Made by a program: the position numbers and the translations under genes. This document shows, piece by piece, positions 1 through 7,217 of a stretch of 32,275 nt of DNA. The stretch comes from Alphaproteobacteria bacterium. GTDB lineage: Bacteria; Pseudomonadota; Alphaproteobacteria; UBA2136; JAPPOO01. The stretch spans positions 1-32,275 of the forward strand of contig JAPPOO010000048.1 in the NCBI GenBank assembly GCA_028817875.1, written 5' to 3'. The first letter of the stretch is position 1; each line of letters starts with the position of its first letter. The notes beneath the pieces were generated by a model. That model saw nothing but the letters and a program-made list of their open reading frames with translations, did no database searches and was not told where the DNA came from.

Positions 1-1
1 C

Positions 2-16
2 GCCTAAATTGTAGGC
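2..16. other. Small inverted repeat after the repressor gene
   Basis: GCCTA (2-6) and TAGGC (12-16) form a five-base-pair hairpin with a five-base loop, 34 bases beyond the repressor stop codon. It has no T-tract on the minus strand, so a terminator role is weak. The first 49 bases hold no gene and I could not recognise a Mu-type end in them. Confidence 0.3.
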
Positions 17-49
17 ATGTTTAACAACAAATGTATGACAAATAAAAAA

Positions 50-523
50 TTAGCTAACTTTGCGCTTAGCTATTTCCTGAGCAATAGAAACAACATTTGA
101 TGGCTCAGGCTGTTGCTCATCGCTATCCAAGCACTGTAAATAATACTCGTAAACTTGCTGAGTAAAAGTTACATGCTGCTCTGCACCTAACTCTATACTC
201 AACGCATCAAGGATTTTTAGGCTATCAAGCATGGCTCTATCCATTACTTTCTTATGGTAAATAGGCTCACTAGAAAAAGGATGTAAACTGTAAAGCTCTA
301 TAAAGGAATACTCACTGCTTTCCTCCCCACCATACATTAAAGTATCCATCGAGCACCCCAAAGCCTTAGCCATTTTTGCTAAAATTGAAGCACTAGGCTC
401 AGACTTTCCACTGAGATAGCGGGGCATTTGAGTCTCATTCATACCAATCGCACGGGCAAATTCGGCAGCAGAACGAAAATTCGACCTCTCTAGAGCCTTT
501 TTAATACCTGACGAAAGCGACAT
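50..523 (-). CDS. XRE-family phage repressor (Mu c / CI-like)
   Basis: This 157-residue protein has an XRE-type helix-turn-helix at about residues 5-63 (AAEFARAIGMNETQMPRYLSG, then a scaffold helix ending LGCSMDTLMYG). The remaining 90 residues carry no recognisable LexA/S24 peptidase, so RecA-stimulated self-cleavage is not expected. It is transcribed leftward, opposite to ner and the transposase, as expected for the lysogeny repressor of a transposable phage. An AAGGTGAG ribosome site lies just before the ATG at 523. The near-perfect operator palindrome at 556-595 is the likely binding site. Family assignment is firm. Its role as master repressor is inferred from position. Confidence 0.85.
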   Translation of the reverse strand: MSLSSGIKKALERSNFRSAAEFARAIGMNETQMPRYLSGKSEPSASILAKMAKALGCSMDTLMYGGEESSEYSFIELYSLHPFSSEPIYHKKVMDRAMLDSLKILDALSIELGAEQHVTFTQQVYEYYLQCLDSDEQQPEPSNVVSIAQEIAKRKVS

Positions 524-545
524 AACTCACCTTTTAAATATTTTT

Positions 546-551
546 TTTATA
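546..551 (-). promoter_or_regulatory. Possible -10 box of the repressor promoter
   Basis: TATAAA on the minus strand lies 23 bases before the repressor start codon. No convincing -35 box is found at 16-18 bases, so this is only a candidate, perhaps needing autoregulation through the overlapping operator region. Confidence 0.3.
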
Positions 552-555
552 CCAA

Positions 556-595
556 ATCTGACTAATTAGTATTGACTATAACAAATTAGACAGAT
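556..595. promoter_or_regulatory. Probable repressor operator (12-bp imperfect palindrome)
   Basis: ATCTGACTAATT (556-567) and AATTAGACAGAT (584-595) are inverted copies with one mismatch, separated by 16 bases. They lie between the divergent repressor and ner genes and overlap the predicted rightward early promoter, the arrangement expected for an operator that shuts off lytic transcription. The protein that binds (repressor, Ner or both) is inferred. Confidence 0.6.
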
Positions 596-600
596 ACTCT
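572..600 (+). promoter_or_regulatory. Predicted rightward early promoter (Pe)
   Basis: TTGACT (572-577) is followed by 17 bases and TACTCT (595-600), a good -35 box with a weak -10 box at ideal spacing. It reads toward ner and the transposase and is overlapped by the operator palindrome. Just downstream is a short palindrome, CCAAG-AC-CTTGG (604-615), which could be a second operator site. Confidence 0.5.
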
Positions 601-670
601 TTTCCAAGACCTTGGAGAAACGCGACTAAACGAAAAACCCCTTCAAGGCTTTAAATACAAGGTATTGGAC

Positions 671-982
671 ATGTTGAAACGTAAAAATATAGGTTGGCAC
701 AGGGCAGATATTAAAGCTGCCATCTACAAAACAGGACACACCCTAGAGTCTGCCTCCCTTATGTTTGGCTATCACGCCGAAGCAGTGTCCGGCACCTTAA
801 GCAGCCCGTGGTCTCAAGTTGAGGCCAAAATATCAGAGCTTATTAATGTGCCAGCTTGTGAGCTTTGGCCTGAACGCTATGCCAAAAATGGCAAACCTAA
901 ATCTCAACGTTCCGCTTGGGATACTAGCAAACGGATTAAAAATCGTCATTCCAAAAAACAACAACAGGAAATGCAGTCATGA
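671..982 (+). CDS. ner: Ner-like DNA-binding regulator
   Basis: This 103-residue protein belongs to the Ner/Nlp helix-turn-helix family. The WHRADIKAAIYKTGHTLESA start of the fold and the ending ELWPERY are hallmarks. In Mu, Ner is the first early gene product; it represses both the early promoter and the repressor promoter, easing the switch to lytic growth. I prefer the ATG at 671 to the in-frame TTG at 665, because AAGG at 659-662 is correctly spaced only for 671. Its stop codon overlaps the next start (ATGA at 979). Confidence 0.85.
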   Translation: MLKRKNIGWHRADIKAAIYKTGHTLESASLMFGYHAEAVSGTLSSPWSQVEAKISELINVPACELWPERYAKNGKPKSQRSAWDTSKRIKNRHSKKQQQEMQS

Positions 983-1134
983 AATCCCTATTGGAAGCTT
1001 TTAACAAGGACGAACCGCCTACTCTGCAAGAGTGTAAGGTCATGCTATGGCTTATCGCCTCTCCTGCAATCATTATTATCAGCACGCCTATTGTTATCGG
1101 TACCGTTAAATACCTTATAGGAGCCGGAGAGTAA
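979..1134 (+). CDS. Small single-pass membrane protein between ner and A
   Basis: This 51-codon ORF starts on the ATGA that ends ner and stops 4 bases before the transposase start. It has a charged N-terminus (KSLLEAFNKDEPPTLQECK) and then one strongly hydrophobic stretch (residues about 21-43, with WLIASPAIIIISTPIVIGTV) that should span the membrane, followed by a short tail. Coupling on both sides argues that it is translated. No function is known to me; a role at the membrane during lysogeny or early infection, such as superinfection exclusion, is only a guess. Confidence 0.6.
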   Translation: MKSLLEAFNKDEPPTLQECKVMLWLIASPAIIIISTPIVIGTVKYLIGAGE

Positions 1135-1138
1135 CTTA

Positions 1139-3253
1139 ATGGCTAAATGGTTCCTTGCCTCCGAAATAGCTGGTTTTCCTGATCTGCCCGAAACTCCGCA
1201 GGGCATTACAAGAAAAGCATCCCGCGAGAACTGGCTATCCCGCCCACGTAAGGGACGTGGGGGCGGTAAAGAGTTTCATATTAGTAATTTGCCGGAGGCA
1301 GCACAGAAAGTGCTGCTGGATAAGGATAAGCCAGCAGAGGCACCACCCTTGCCTAAGCAAGTGGATCATGTTGCTGAGATTCAGAATTTAACTGCTAAGT
1401 CTAAAGATAGACTGGATGCCCGACTCTTTGTTTTAGAGGCTTGGAGTCAATTTAAGCATGAAAAGCAATTGGCTAAAATTGTTTCTATGCACCTCTTTTC
1501 CGAGGCGTATAACACTGGAAATATTGAGGTAGAGGGCTGGGTCAGAAATGCGGTTCAGCACGTAAGCCAGCCCACCATCAGCCGTTGGCTCAAGCTGCAG
1601 CAAGAGGGTGACATCGTTGTTTTGGCCAGCAAAGGCTACGGCAAACACCGTAAAAACAACGGCAAGATTGACGGCAATCAAGAGCTTAAAGACTTCATCA
1701 TTGCCAGTATTTATGACAAGCCCCACCTAAGCCCTACTCACCTTGTGCGGCTTATGAAAAGCAAGTTTAAAGGGAGCGGTTTTGACTTACCGACCCAACG
1801 CACTCTCCAGCGGTGGCTGAGTAAGTACAAAGCAGATAACGCCATTATCTGGGAGCACATGACCAACCCAGACAGTTACCGCAACAAATACCAAGTTGCC
1901 CATGGTCAAGCTGATTTTGGTGTGCTTGAGTTGAACCAGCTATGGGAGCTGGATAGTACCCCCGCTGATGTCATGTGTATTGATGGGCGTTTCAGCATTT
2001 TAGGTGTGATTGACGTTTACAGCCGCCGCACAAAAGTGATTGTCACCAAAACCAGTAAAGCCACGGCTGTGTGCGCTCTCATGCGCAAAGCCATGCTGGA
2101 CTGGGGTGTGCCTGACGGTGTTAAAACAGATAACGGTGCGGATTACGTTAGCCGCCACTTCAAGCGTGCTCTTACTATGCTGGATATTCGGCAAGAAATC
2201 TGCCCTCCTTATACACCGCAAGGTAAGCCACACATTGAGCGGTTTTTCGGCACGATGACCAGAGACCTTTTTGAGCTTTTACCCGGTTATGTGGGCCACA
2301 ATGTGGCTGACCGCAAAGAGATCGAAGAGCGTAAAGCTTTTGCCAGCCGCCTCGGTGAAACGAACGAAGCTAAGTTTGAGGCTAAGTTGACTTCCGAACA
2401 GCTGCAAAAAATTTGTGACGATTGGATTGCTGAATACGAGCAACGCCCACACAGTGGTTTAAACAATCGGTCTCCGCTGCTACAGGCTACCAGTTGGACA
2501 AAACCTCTCACCAAGATTGAAAACCCACGCACCTTAGATATTTTGCTGGCTGAAGCTCCCGGAGACGGTACCCGCAAAGTTACGAAAAAAGGCATCAAGC
2601 TGGATTCCGGTTACTTTACCGCACCGGAGCTGGCTCTTTACGTGGGCAGTAAGGTGCGTGTCCTTCATGGCATTGAGGATATCGGTCAGATTGTTGTCTA
2701 CTCCATTGATGATGATGCTGATTATATCTGCACCGCTGAGTGTGCTGAATTGGTGGGTTACTCACGCCAAGAGGCCGCAGCTGCAGCTAAACGCAAACAA
2801 GCAAAAGAAATTGCCGCCAAGCGTAAAGAAATCAATGCCCTCAAACGAAGCGTTAAACCACATGAAGCTGTTGAAGCCCTGCTGGAAGAAAGCGCAACCA
2901 CCGCTCACAAGGTCGCTTCCTTCCCACAGGTAAGTGAGCCCCATGTTAGCGCAGGTTTGGATATGGCTAAAGGAATACTTGATGGGGCTCAACCACCCAA
3001 ACAAGCCCCTCTTACTGAAAACCAAAAGCGCATTGAAAAAGCCGTTATTGCCGAATTAAAAGGTGGGACTGCCAAGTCTAAGCCAACCAAGCGGGAAAAC
3101 TACCTCCGCTGGAAAGAGCTCGACCGCAAGCAGGGCAAAGAGCAAGCCCTCACCAAAAGCGAACAGCTTTTCTGGCAGAGCTACCAAACAACACCGGAAT
3201 TCAAATCTCAAAAACAGATAGAGGAGGAATTTAGCCCCCAAAAAACGGGCTAA
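1139..3253 (+). CDS. A: DDE transposase, MuA family
   Basis: This 704-residue protein integrates and replicates the phage by transposition. The first 65 residues match the Mu end/enhancer-binding winged-helix domain (WFLASEIAGFPDLP at 4-17). A second DNA-binding region follows to about residue 245. The RNase H-fold core carries the catalytic triad D272 (in WELDST), D331 (in KTDNGADY) and E367 (in KPHIERFFGT). A Mu-type C-terminal beta-barrel lies near residues 470-535. The tail is lysine- and alanine-rich and probably serves the MuB-activation function. The length is close to MuA (663). It is followed by the ATPase gene B, its usual partner. Confidence 0.97.
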   Translation: MAKWFLASEIAGFPDLPETPQGITRKASRENWLSRPRKGRGGGKEFHISNLPEAAQKVLLDKDKPAEAPPLPKQVDHVAEIQNLTAKSKDRLDARLFVLEAWSQFKHEKQLAKIVSMHLFSEAYNTGNIEVEGWVRNAVQHVSQPTISRWLKLQQEGDIVVLASKGYGKHRKNNGKIDGNQELKDFIIASIYDKPHLSPTHLVRLMKSKFKGSGFDLPTQRTLQRWLSKYKADNAIIWEHMTNPDSYRNKYQVAHGQADFGVLELNQLWELDSTPADVMCIDGRFSILGVIDVYSRRTKVIVTKTSKATAVCALMRKAMLDWGVPDGVKTDNGADYVSRHFKRALTMLDIRQEICPPYTPQGKPHIERFFGTMTRDLFELLPGYVGHNVADRKEIEERKAFASRLGETNEAKFEAKLTSEQLQKICDDWIAEYEQRPHSGLNNRSPLLQATSWTKPLTKIENPRTLDILLAEAPGDGTRKVTKKGIKLDSGYFTAPELALYVGSKVRVLHGIEDIGQIVVYSIDDDADYICTAECAELVGYSRQEAAAAAKRKQAKEIAAKRKEINALKRSVKPHEAVEALLEESATTAHKVASFPQVSEPHVSAGLDMAKGILDGAQPPKQAPLTENQKRIEKAVIAELKGGTAKSKPTKRENYLRWKELDRKQGKEQALTKSEQLFWQSYQTTPEFKSQKQIEEEFSPQKTG

Positions 3254-3259
3254 TAGCAA

Positions 3260-3280
3260 TGAGGAAAGCTTGTTTCCTCA
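3260..3280 (+). promoter_or_regulatory. Hairpin between transposase and ATPase genes
   Basis: TGAGGAAA, a five-base loop (GCTTG) and TTTCCTCA form a perfect eight-base-pair stem in the 48-base A-B gap. No T-tract follows, so it is not a standard terminator. It may stabilise the upstream message or reduce read-through so that A and B are made in different amounts. Confidence 0.45.
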
Positions 3281-3301
3281 CTAAAACGAAAGGGAGATAA
3301 C

Positions 3302-4048
3302 ATGACTGAAATACAAACAACAACATGTCGGCGAACCGCGCCACTCAGCAATATTTATTTACTGCAAGAGGCGATTGAGCGTGTTCAAAATCGTGCCCCT
3401 CACCTGCCGGGTATCGCCGTATTTTACGGCCCTAGCGGTTACGGCAAAAGTAACTCTGCCGCCTATGCGGCCAGCCAAGGCCGCGTAATCTACGTGGAGG
3501 CTAAATCCACTTGGACAAAGAAAGCATTGCTTTTAGCTATTATCAATGAGCTAGAGGAAGCTCCTAAAAATACGATTTACGAAATGGTAAGCCAAGTTGC
3601 CGAGCAGCTGGCTATCTCTGGCAAAGTCCTGATCATTGACGAAGCCGACCACATTATCGACCGCAAAAACATTGAGATTGTACGGGATATTTATGAGGAA
3701 AGCCAAGGCTCTATTATTTTGATTGGCGAAGAAATGCTCCCCAGTAAACTAAGAGCGTGGGAGCGTTTCCACAACCGTGTTTTAAGCTGGGATGCCGCCC
3801 AACCCGCCAGCTTTGAGGATGCCCTTAAACTGAAGGAAATCTACTGCCCAACTATTGAGGTTAGCGACGACCTTATGGCCATCCTACTGGAAGCCTCTAA
3901 AAATGTTGTGCGGCGGATATGTGTCAACATTGAGCGCGTCCGAGAATTTGCCCACCGAGAAGGACTTTCAACCGTCTCGGTGGAAGATTGGAAGGGTGAG
4001 AAGTTCTTCACGGGAGAGCCACCAAAACGTAGAGCACGGGAGGCTTAA
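3302..4048 (+). CDS. B: AAA+ ATPase, MuB family (target-DNA activator)
   Basis: This 248-residue ATPase carries Walker A GPSGYGKS (43-50) and Walker B VLIIDEAD (109-116), with AAA+ architecture like MuB and TnsC. MuB coats target DNA in an ATP-dependent way, delivers it to the transpososome and gives target immunity. The protein is about 60 residues shorter than Mu's own MuB (312): the ATPase begins almost at the N-terminus, so the N-terminal helix-turn-helix of MuB is missing, as in several other transposable phages. A GGGAG ribosome site precedes the ATG, and the next gene follows after 2 bases. Confidence 0.92.
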   Translation: MTEIQTTTCRRTAPLSNIYLLQEAIERVQNRAPHLPGIAVFYGPSGYGKSNSAAYAASQGRVIYVEAKSTWTKKALLLAIINELEEAPKNTIYEMVSQVAEQLAISGKVLIIDEADHIIDRKNIEIVRDIYEESQGSIILIGEEMLPSKLRAWERFHNRVLSWDAAQPASFEDALKLKEIYCPTIEVSDDLMAILLEASKNVVRRICVNIERVREFAHREGLSTVSVEDWKGEKFFTGEPPKRRAREA

Positions 4049-4050
4049 CC

Positions 4051-4608
4051 ATGACACACCAAGTTTCTCTAAGTACAACACCAAAAGAACAAAGATGCTG
4101 GGAACTGGCTTGTGATTTAAAAACTTTCACGACGAGCGAAATCTACGCCTTTACTTTTGGTATCTCTCAAGAGTTTATCCGTAAGTATCTTGCCGACCTG
4201 ATAACGCAAAAGATTGTGCGTAAAACAGGAGACAGCAAAGACGGTGAAGTCCTGTACGAGGTTGCTGTCACCGCAACCTCCGATGCTCCTCTCCTGCCAC
4301 CGAGGCAGCAGGACATCAAAACATGGAATGCTATCTGGAAAGCCATTCGTGTTTTGAAACGCTTTGATTTGGAGCAGGTTTTGATGGCTGCTGGCACGAG
4401 CCGCCAAGCAACCCAAACCTACCTTTACCGACTTTCAGACGCTAAATACTGCAAACGCTTTAAGAGTGAATCCGGCTCATGGCAATACATCTTGATTCCG
4501 GCACGCTGTAAAGGCTCCGCAGCCGTACAAATCAAGCGTAACGGTGAGCTGTTTGACCCCAACACACGGCAAGTTGTATGGCCGTTAAAGCAGGAGGCCG
4601 CAGCATGA
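4051..4608 (+). CDS. Early-region winged-helix-like protein of unknown function
   Basis: I do not recognise this 185-residue protein by name. It seems to contain two helix-turn-helix or winged-helix units. The first is near residues 15-60 (FTTSEIYAFTFGISQEFIRKYL, then the wing-like LITQKIVRKTG). The second is near residues 105-150 (LEQVLMAAGTSRQATQTYLY, then a beta pair ending SWQYILI). Phages of this type often carry such a gene directly after B. It has a GGGAGG ribosome site, follows B by 2 bases and shares its stop with the next start. A role in early gene control or replication is inferred. Confidence 0.65.
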   Translation: MTHQVSLSTTPKEQRCWELACDLKTFTTSEIYAFTFGISQEFIRKYLADLITQKIVRKTGDSKDGEVLYEVAVTATSDAPLLPPRQQDIKTWNAIWKAIRVLKRFDLEQVLMAAGTSRQATQTYLYRLSDAKYCKRFKSESGSWQYILIPARCKGSAAVQIKRNGELFDPNTRQVVWPLKQEAAA

Positions 4609-4931
4609 ACACCCCAAAATGGCTTGAAGTGCTCAAGCAGCAGGTGGAGGTCAGCAGCCAAGCTGCTGTAGCCCGCAAGCTTGGTATCTCACCGTCTGCT
4701 CTTAATCAGGTGTTAAAGGGTACCTACAAGGCGAGTTCAATCAACATTGAAGTAGCGGTGCGGTCTGTCTACATGGGCGATACGATTGCGTGCCCTATTT
4801 TGGACGAAATCCCCGTCACAGCTTGCCTTGCTTACCAAAAGAAACCCTTTAACGCCAGTAACCACCTTAAGGCACGGCTGTTTAAAGCTTGCCGTACCTG
4901 CCCACACAACAAGGAGAACCAAGATGCTTAG
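4605..4931 (+). CDS. XRE-type regulator with C-terminal four-cysteine motif
   Basis: This 108-residue protein starts with a helix-turn-helix (VARKLGISPSALNQVLKGTY, residues 22-41). A conserved tail contains C63, C74, C96 and C99 in the pattern CPILDEIP...C...KACRTCPHN. This combination recurs in Mu-like phages, and the cysteines could bind zinc or an iron-sulphur cluster. I chose the ATG at 4605 because AGGAGG (4592-4597) precedes it and it overlaps the previous stop as ATGA; the longer in-frame reading from 4578 lies inside the upstream gene. It is probably a transcription factor of the early operon; its target is unknown. Confidence 0.75.
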   Translation: MNTPKWLEVLKQQVEVSSQAAVARKLGISPSALNQVLKGTYKASSINIEVAVRSVYMGDTIACPILDEIPVTACLAYQKKPFNASNHLKARLFKACRTCPHNKENQDA

Positions 4932-5187
4932 CAACCAGCTACTCAACTTAACCTCGGCTTTGGATAGTTTGAACCAAAGCCAAGACTTTAAGCCTGACCT
5001 CATGGAAAACATTATCTCCAGCTTGGAGGAATGTACCCAACGGGCAGAAGTCCTAGAAGACCGCCTTTTAGAATACGGCTTAGACCATGAGGCCAAGCTA
5101 CCGGATGAAGCCGACAACGTGCTCAGCTTTGCCGCCCACAAATTCAAAAAAGACTACAACGATTACCAACAAGAAGAGGAAGCCTAA
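4924..5187 (+). CDS. Small acidic early protein, unknown function
   Basis: This 87-residue, strongly acidic, mostly helical protein (QLLNLTSALDSLNQS near the start, NDYQQEEEA at the end) has no domain I recognise. The start at 4924 is set by AAGGAG at 4911-4916 and overlaps the preceding gene by eight bases. It sits in the block of small early genes before gam that is variable among Mu-like phages. Acidic small proteins here are sometimes DNA mimics or anti-restriction factors, but nothing in the sequence shows that. Confidence 0.65.
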   Translation: MLSNQLLNLTSALDSLNQSQDFKPDLMENIISSLEECTQRAEVLEDRLLEYGLDHEAKLPDEADNVLSFAAHKFKKDYNDYQQEEEA

Positions 5188-5190
5188 ACC

Positions 5191-5379
5191 ATGACAACAC
5201 GCTATGGATTTACCGTTACCAAGGACAAACAAGTTTCTGTTGAGCCACAGCCCGACGGTGGCTGGGTACTTTGGGAAGCCTACCAAGCCCTACAGAGAGA
5301 AAAAGAGCTTTTGGAAAAAGAAGCTCAGCTAAATACCAAAGCCGCTGAAGTTGAAAGCGACTGGAACCCAACACAATAA
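5191..5379 (+). CDS. Small early protein with helical C-terminus
   Basis: This 62-residue protein has a beta-rich N-terminal half (YGFTVTKDKQVSVEPQPDGG) and a charged helix (QREKELLEKEAQLNTKAAEV) that may form a coiled coil. It starts 3 bases after the previous gene with a GAGGA ribosome site. I recognise no function. Confidence 0.6.
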   Translation: MTTRYGFTVTKDKQVSVEPQPDGGWVLWEAYQALQREKELLEKEAQLNTKAAEVESDWNPTQ

Positions 5380-5392
5380 GAAAGACCTACAC

Positions 5393-5902
5393 ATGCCTAA
5401 ACGTAAAAAAACCGAAGCCCTTAATGTTGCTGTCCCGAAGGATGATCAGCAGGTTGTTAACTTTATCCATCGGATGGGAAATGTGCAAAATCAAATAGCG
5501 CGTATTAAAGCTGATGCTAGCGATGAAATCCTCGCCATTAAGGAACGAGAAAAAGCAAAATTGCTTCCATTGGAGCAGCAAGAGACCGACCTTGTGGAGG
5601 GTATTCAAGCCTACTGTGAGGTCAACCGTGACCGCCTATGTGGCAAGAATAAATCCCACGACTTTGGAACAGGTACCGTTGCTTGGCGGTTCACAACTAA
5701 AACAAAGATATCTAAAAAAGTTAATGTTTTAGAGTTACTTGAGAAGGCTGACTTAAAGCAATTTATCAGGACAAAACATGAAATTGACCGCGAAGCTATT
5801 CGGGAAAATCCCGAAGCGGTTCGAGACCTTCCGGGCATTACCATTACTAAAACTGAAACCTTTGCAGTAGAGCCTCGTGAGAGCATCAAGGGAGACAACT
5901 AA
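5393..5902 (+). CDS. gam: Gam-like host-nuclease inhibitor
   Basis: This 169-residue protein fits the Mu Gam family (Mu Gam is about 174), which binds double-stranded DNA ends, is distantly related to Ku, and protects linear phage DNA from exonucleases such as RecBCD. An N-terminal long helix pair (about residues 15-75, rich in E, K and Q) precedes a compact region with TGTVAWRFTTKTKI and the typical ending PGITITKTETFAVEP. The ATG at 5393 is chosen over the in-frame ATG at 5351, which lies inside the preceding gene. The position before gemA and mor matches Mu. Confidence 0.88.
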   Translation: MPKRKKTEALNVAVPKDDQQVVNFIHRMGNVQNQIARIKADASDEILAIKEREKAKLLPLEQQETDLVEGIQAYCEVNRDRLCGKNKSHDFGTGTVAWRFTTKTKISKKVNVLELLEKADLKQFIRTKHEIDREAIRENPEAVRDLPGITITKTETFAVEPRESIKGDN

Positions 5903-5903
5903 G

Positions 5904-6353
5904 ATGACGCTCCACCGATCCCAAATCGCCTTGATCCATGTCGCCAAACAACAAATTGGCTGGGATGAGGATGTTTACAAAGACGCCCTGTTTAAGGTCA
6001 CAGGCAAGACATCCTCCAAGGATTTAACCCAGCCTGAGTTTAATAGCTTGATGGCCTACATGGAAAAGCAGGGTTTTAAAAGTACCAGCAACCGCAGAAG
6101 TACCGATAAAAGCCGCAAAACCAACAACCAGCAGCAAGCTAAAATTTTTGCCTTATGGCAAGAAATCAAAAGCCAGAAGCTGCTCCGCAACCCCGACACA
6201 ACGCTTGAGCGGTTTCTGCAGGCTGCAGGTATCCGCATCGGAAGAGTTGAATGGCTTTCCGGCTCCAATGCTCAAAAAGCCATTGAATACCTCAAGGCTT
6301 TTCTTGCCCGTGAACAGCAAAAAGCGTCGCATAATAATGAGGATCCAGCCTAA
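5904..6353 (+). CDS. gemA: GemA (Mu gp16-like) regulatory protein
   Basis: This 149-residue protein belongs to the GemA/DUF1018 family, with the N-terminal signature HVAKQQIGWDEDVYKDAL and a second helical domain at about residues 80-140 (KIFALWQEIKSQKLLRNPDT and RVEWLSGSNAQKAIEYLKAF). In Mu, GemA modulates host gene expression and DNA topology, but the mechanism is poorly known. GGGAG at 5890-5894 supports the ATG at 5904, one base after the gam stop. The middle linker (residues 55-75) is unusually rich in S, N, R and Q. Confidence 0.88.
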   Translation: MTLHRSQIALIHVAKQQIGWDEDVYKDALFKVTGKTSSKDLTQPEFNSLMAYMEKQGFKSTSNRRSTDKSRKTNNQQQAKIFALWQEIKSQKLLRNPDTTLERFLQAAGIRIGRVEWLSGSNAQKAIEYLKAFLAREQQKASHNNEDPA

Positions 6354-6355
6354 CC

Positions 6356-6739
6356 ATGGGCATTCCGGGTCTTCCAGCAATTATCAGTGAAATCGCAGAA
6401 ATCGCAGAAATCACAGACATTGATACTGCTTGGAAGGCTTTGGATGCTTTTGGTGGCCTCAAGGTTTATATTCCTAAAAACATCACTCTCGACCATCCAC
6501 TATCCCAGAAACTTGGCTTTGAGAACGCCCGTAAAATTGCCCGTATCATGGGTGGTTGTGATTATGATTTTCCAATTGGCAACTCCATGAAAAGCAAGAA
6601 ACTGGCTATTCTCAACACAACAGAGCGCAATGCCCAGAAAGTTGCTAAGCAGCTTGGCTGTACCGAACGCTACGTCTACCAAGTTTGGAGCCTCCTTGAT
6701 AAAGAGATTGACGAAGCACAGGCTTCTCTGTTTGATTAG
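6356..6739 (+). CDS. mor: Mor-type middle/late transcription activator
   Basis: This 127-residue protein belongs to the Mor/C family, which binds a dyad upstream of a weak promoter and recruits RNA polymerase. The N-terminal dimerisation part contains FGGLKVYIPKN. The C-terminal helix-turn-helix lies at about residues 91-113 (RNAQKVAKQLGCTERYVYQV). It is the last gene of the early operon and lies directly before the lysis operon, so it probably switches on late transcription. Only one Mor/C-type gene is visible, whereas Mu has both Mor and C. A short in-frame repeat (AAATCGCAG, residues 12-20, IAEIAEI) lies near its start. Confidence 0.9.
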   Translation: MGIPGLPAIISEIAEIAEITDIDTAWKALDAFGGLKVYIPKNITLDHPLSQKLGFENARKIARIMGGCDYDFPIGNSMKSKKLAILNTTERNAQKVAKQLGCTERYVYQVWSLLDKEIDEAQASLFD

Positions 6740-6740
6740 G

Positions 6741-6763
6741 GGCATATGCTTCAAGCATATCCC
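6741..6763. promoter_or_regulatory. Dyad element between mor and the lysis operon
   Basis: ATATGCTT-C-AAGCATAT (6744-6760), extended by G/C pairs outside a one-base bulge, is a strong palindrome just after the mor stop. No T-tract follows. ATATGCTTC recurs at 15043-15051, again upstream of the second copy of the terminator-like palindrome, so it may be an activator site rather than a message end. Confidence 0.45.
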
Positions 6764-6768
6764 ACCTT

Positions 6769-6799
6769 CCCCTGAACTTGTTCAGGGGGTTTTGTTTTT
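6769..6799 (+). terminator. Terminator-like palindrome before the lysis operon (copy 1)
   Basis: CCCCTGAACTTGTTCAGGGG (6769-6788) is a perfect palindrome followed by GGTTTTGTTTTT, a classic intrinsic terminator that would end the early operon after mor. The identical 20 bases recur at 15081-15100 before gene I. At both sites a -10-like hexamer follows at the same distance (6810 here), so it may also be an activator-binding site for a late promoter. Confidence 0.75.
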
Positions 6800-6821
6800 C
6801 TACCTCTCTTAATCTCTCTAC

Positions 6822-7217
6822 ATGAGAAAAATTACACATCATATTATCCATTGTAGCGATAGTCCCAACCATCGAGATATTGGCGTTAAAACAATTCGCC
6901 GCTGGCATACTGAGCCTGAGCCTCGCGGCAATGGCTGGAGCGATATTGGCTACCACTACGTTATCCGCCGTGATGGTACAATTGAGCTTGGCCGTCCGCT
7001 AGAGATTCAGGGAGCGCACTGCAAGGGCCACAACAACCATAGTATTGGCACTTGCCTTGTCGGAAGAGATGAGTTCACCGAAGCTCAATTCAAATCTTTA
7101 CGTCGGCTTCATAAAACCCTCAAGGCTTGGCTTCCTCAGATTAAAGTTGCAGGGCACCGAGATTTAAACCCAAACAAAACCTGCCCTAACTTTGATGTGC
7201 AAGAGGTGTTGGCATGA
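6822..7217 (+). CDS. N-acetylmuramoyl-L-alanine amidase endolysin
   Basis: This 131-residue enzyme is of the T7-lysozyme / amidase_2 type, which cleaves the amide bond between N-acetylmuramic acid and L-alanine in peptidoglycan. The likely zinc ligands are H10 (HIIHCSDSP), H112 (AGHRDLNP) and C121 (KTCPNFD), with Y46 and K119 in the positions of the T7 catalytic tyrosine and lysine. No signal peptide or wall-binding domain is present, so it needs a holin. The holin starts on its stop codon (ATGA at 7214). This is the first gene of the late region. Confidence 0.93.
   Translation: MRKITHHIIHCSDSPNHRDIGVKTIRRWHTEPEPRGNGWSDIGYHYVIRRDGTIELGRPLEIQGAHCKGHNNHSIGTCLVGRDEFTEAQFKSLRRLHKTLKAWLPQIKVAGHRDLNPNKTCPNFDVQEVLA

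Noticed and set aside
1-60. A Mu left end with TG-terminal bases and transposase-binding repeats
   Set aside because: I compared the left edge with the reverse complement of the right edge and found only very short matches such as AGCTAAC. No repeated motif of about 20 bases was convincing.
1433-3259. Several minus-strand ORFs of 67-103 codons opposite the transposase
   Set aside because: They lack ribosome sites and domain-like sequence and lie wholly within a gene with clear catalytic motifs on the other strand.
6744-6760. The ATATGCTT palindrome as the early terminator
   Set aside because: No T-run follows it; the GC-rich palindrome directly downstream, with a T-run, is the better terminator.
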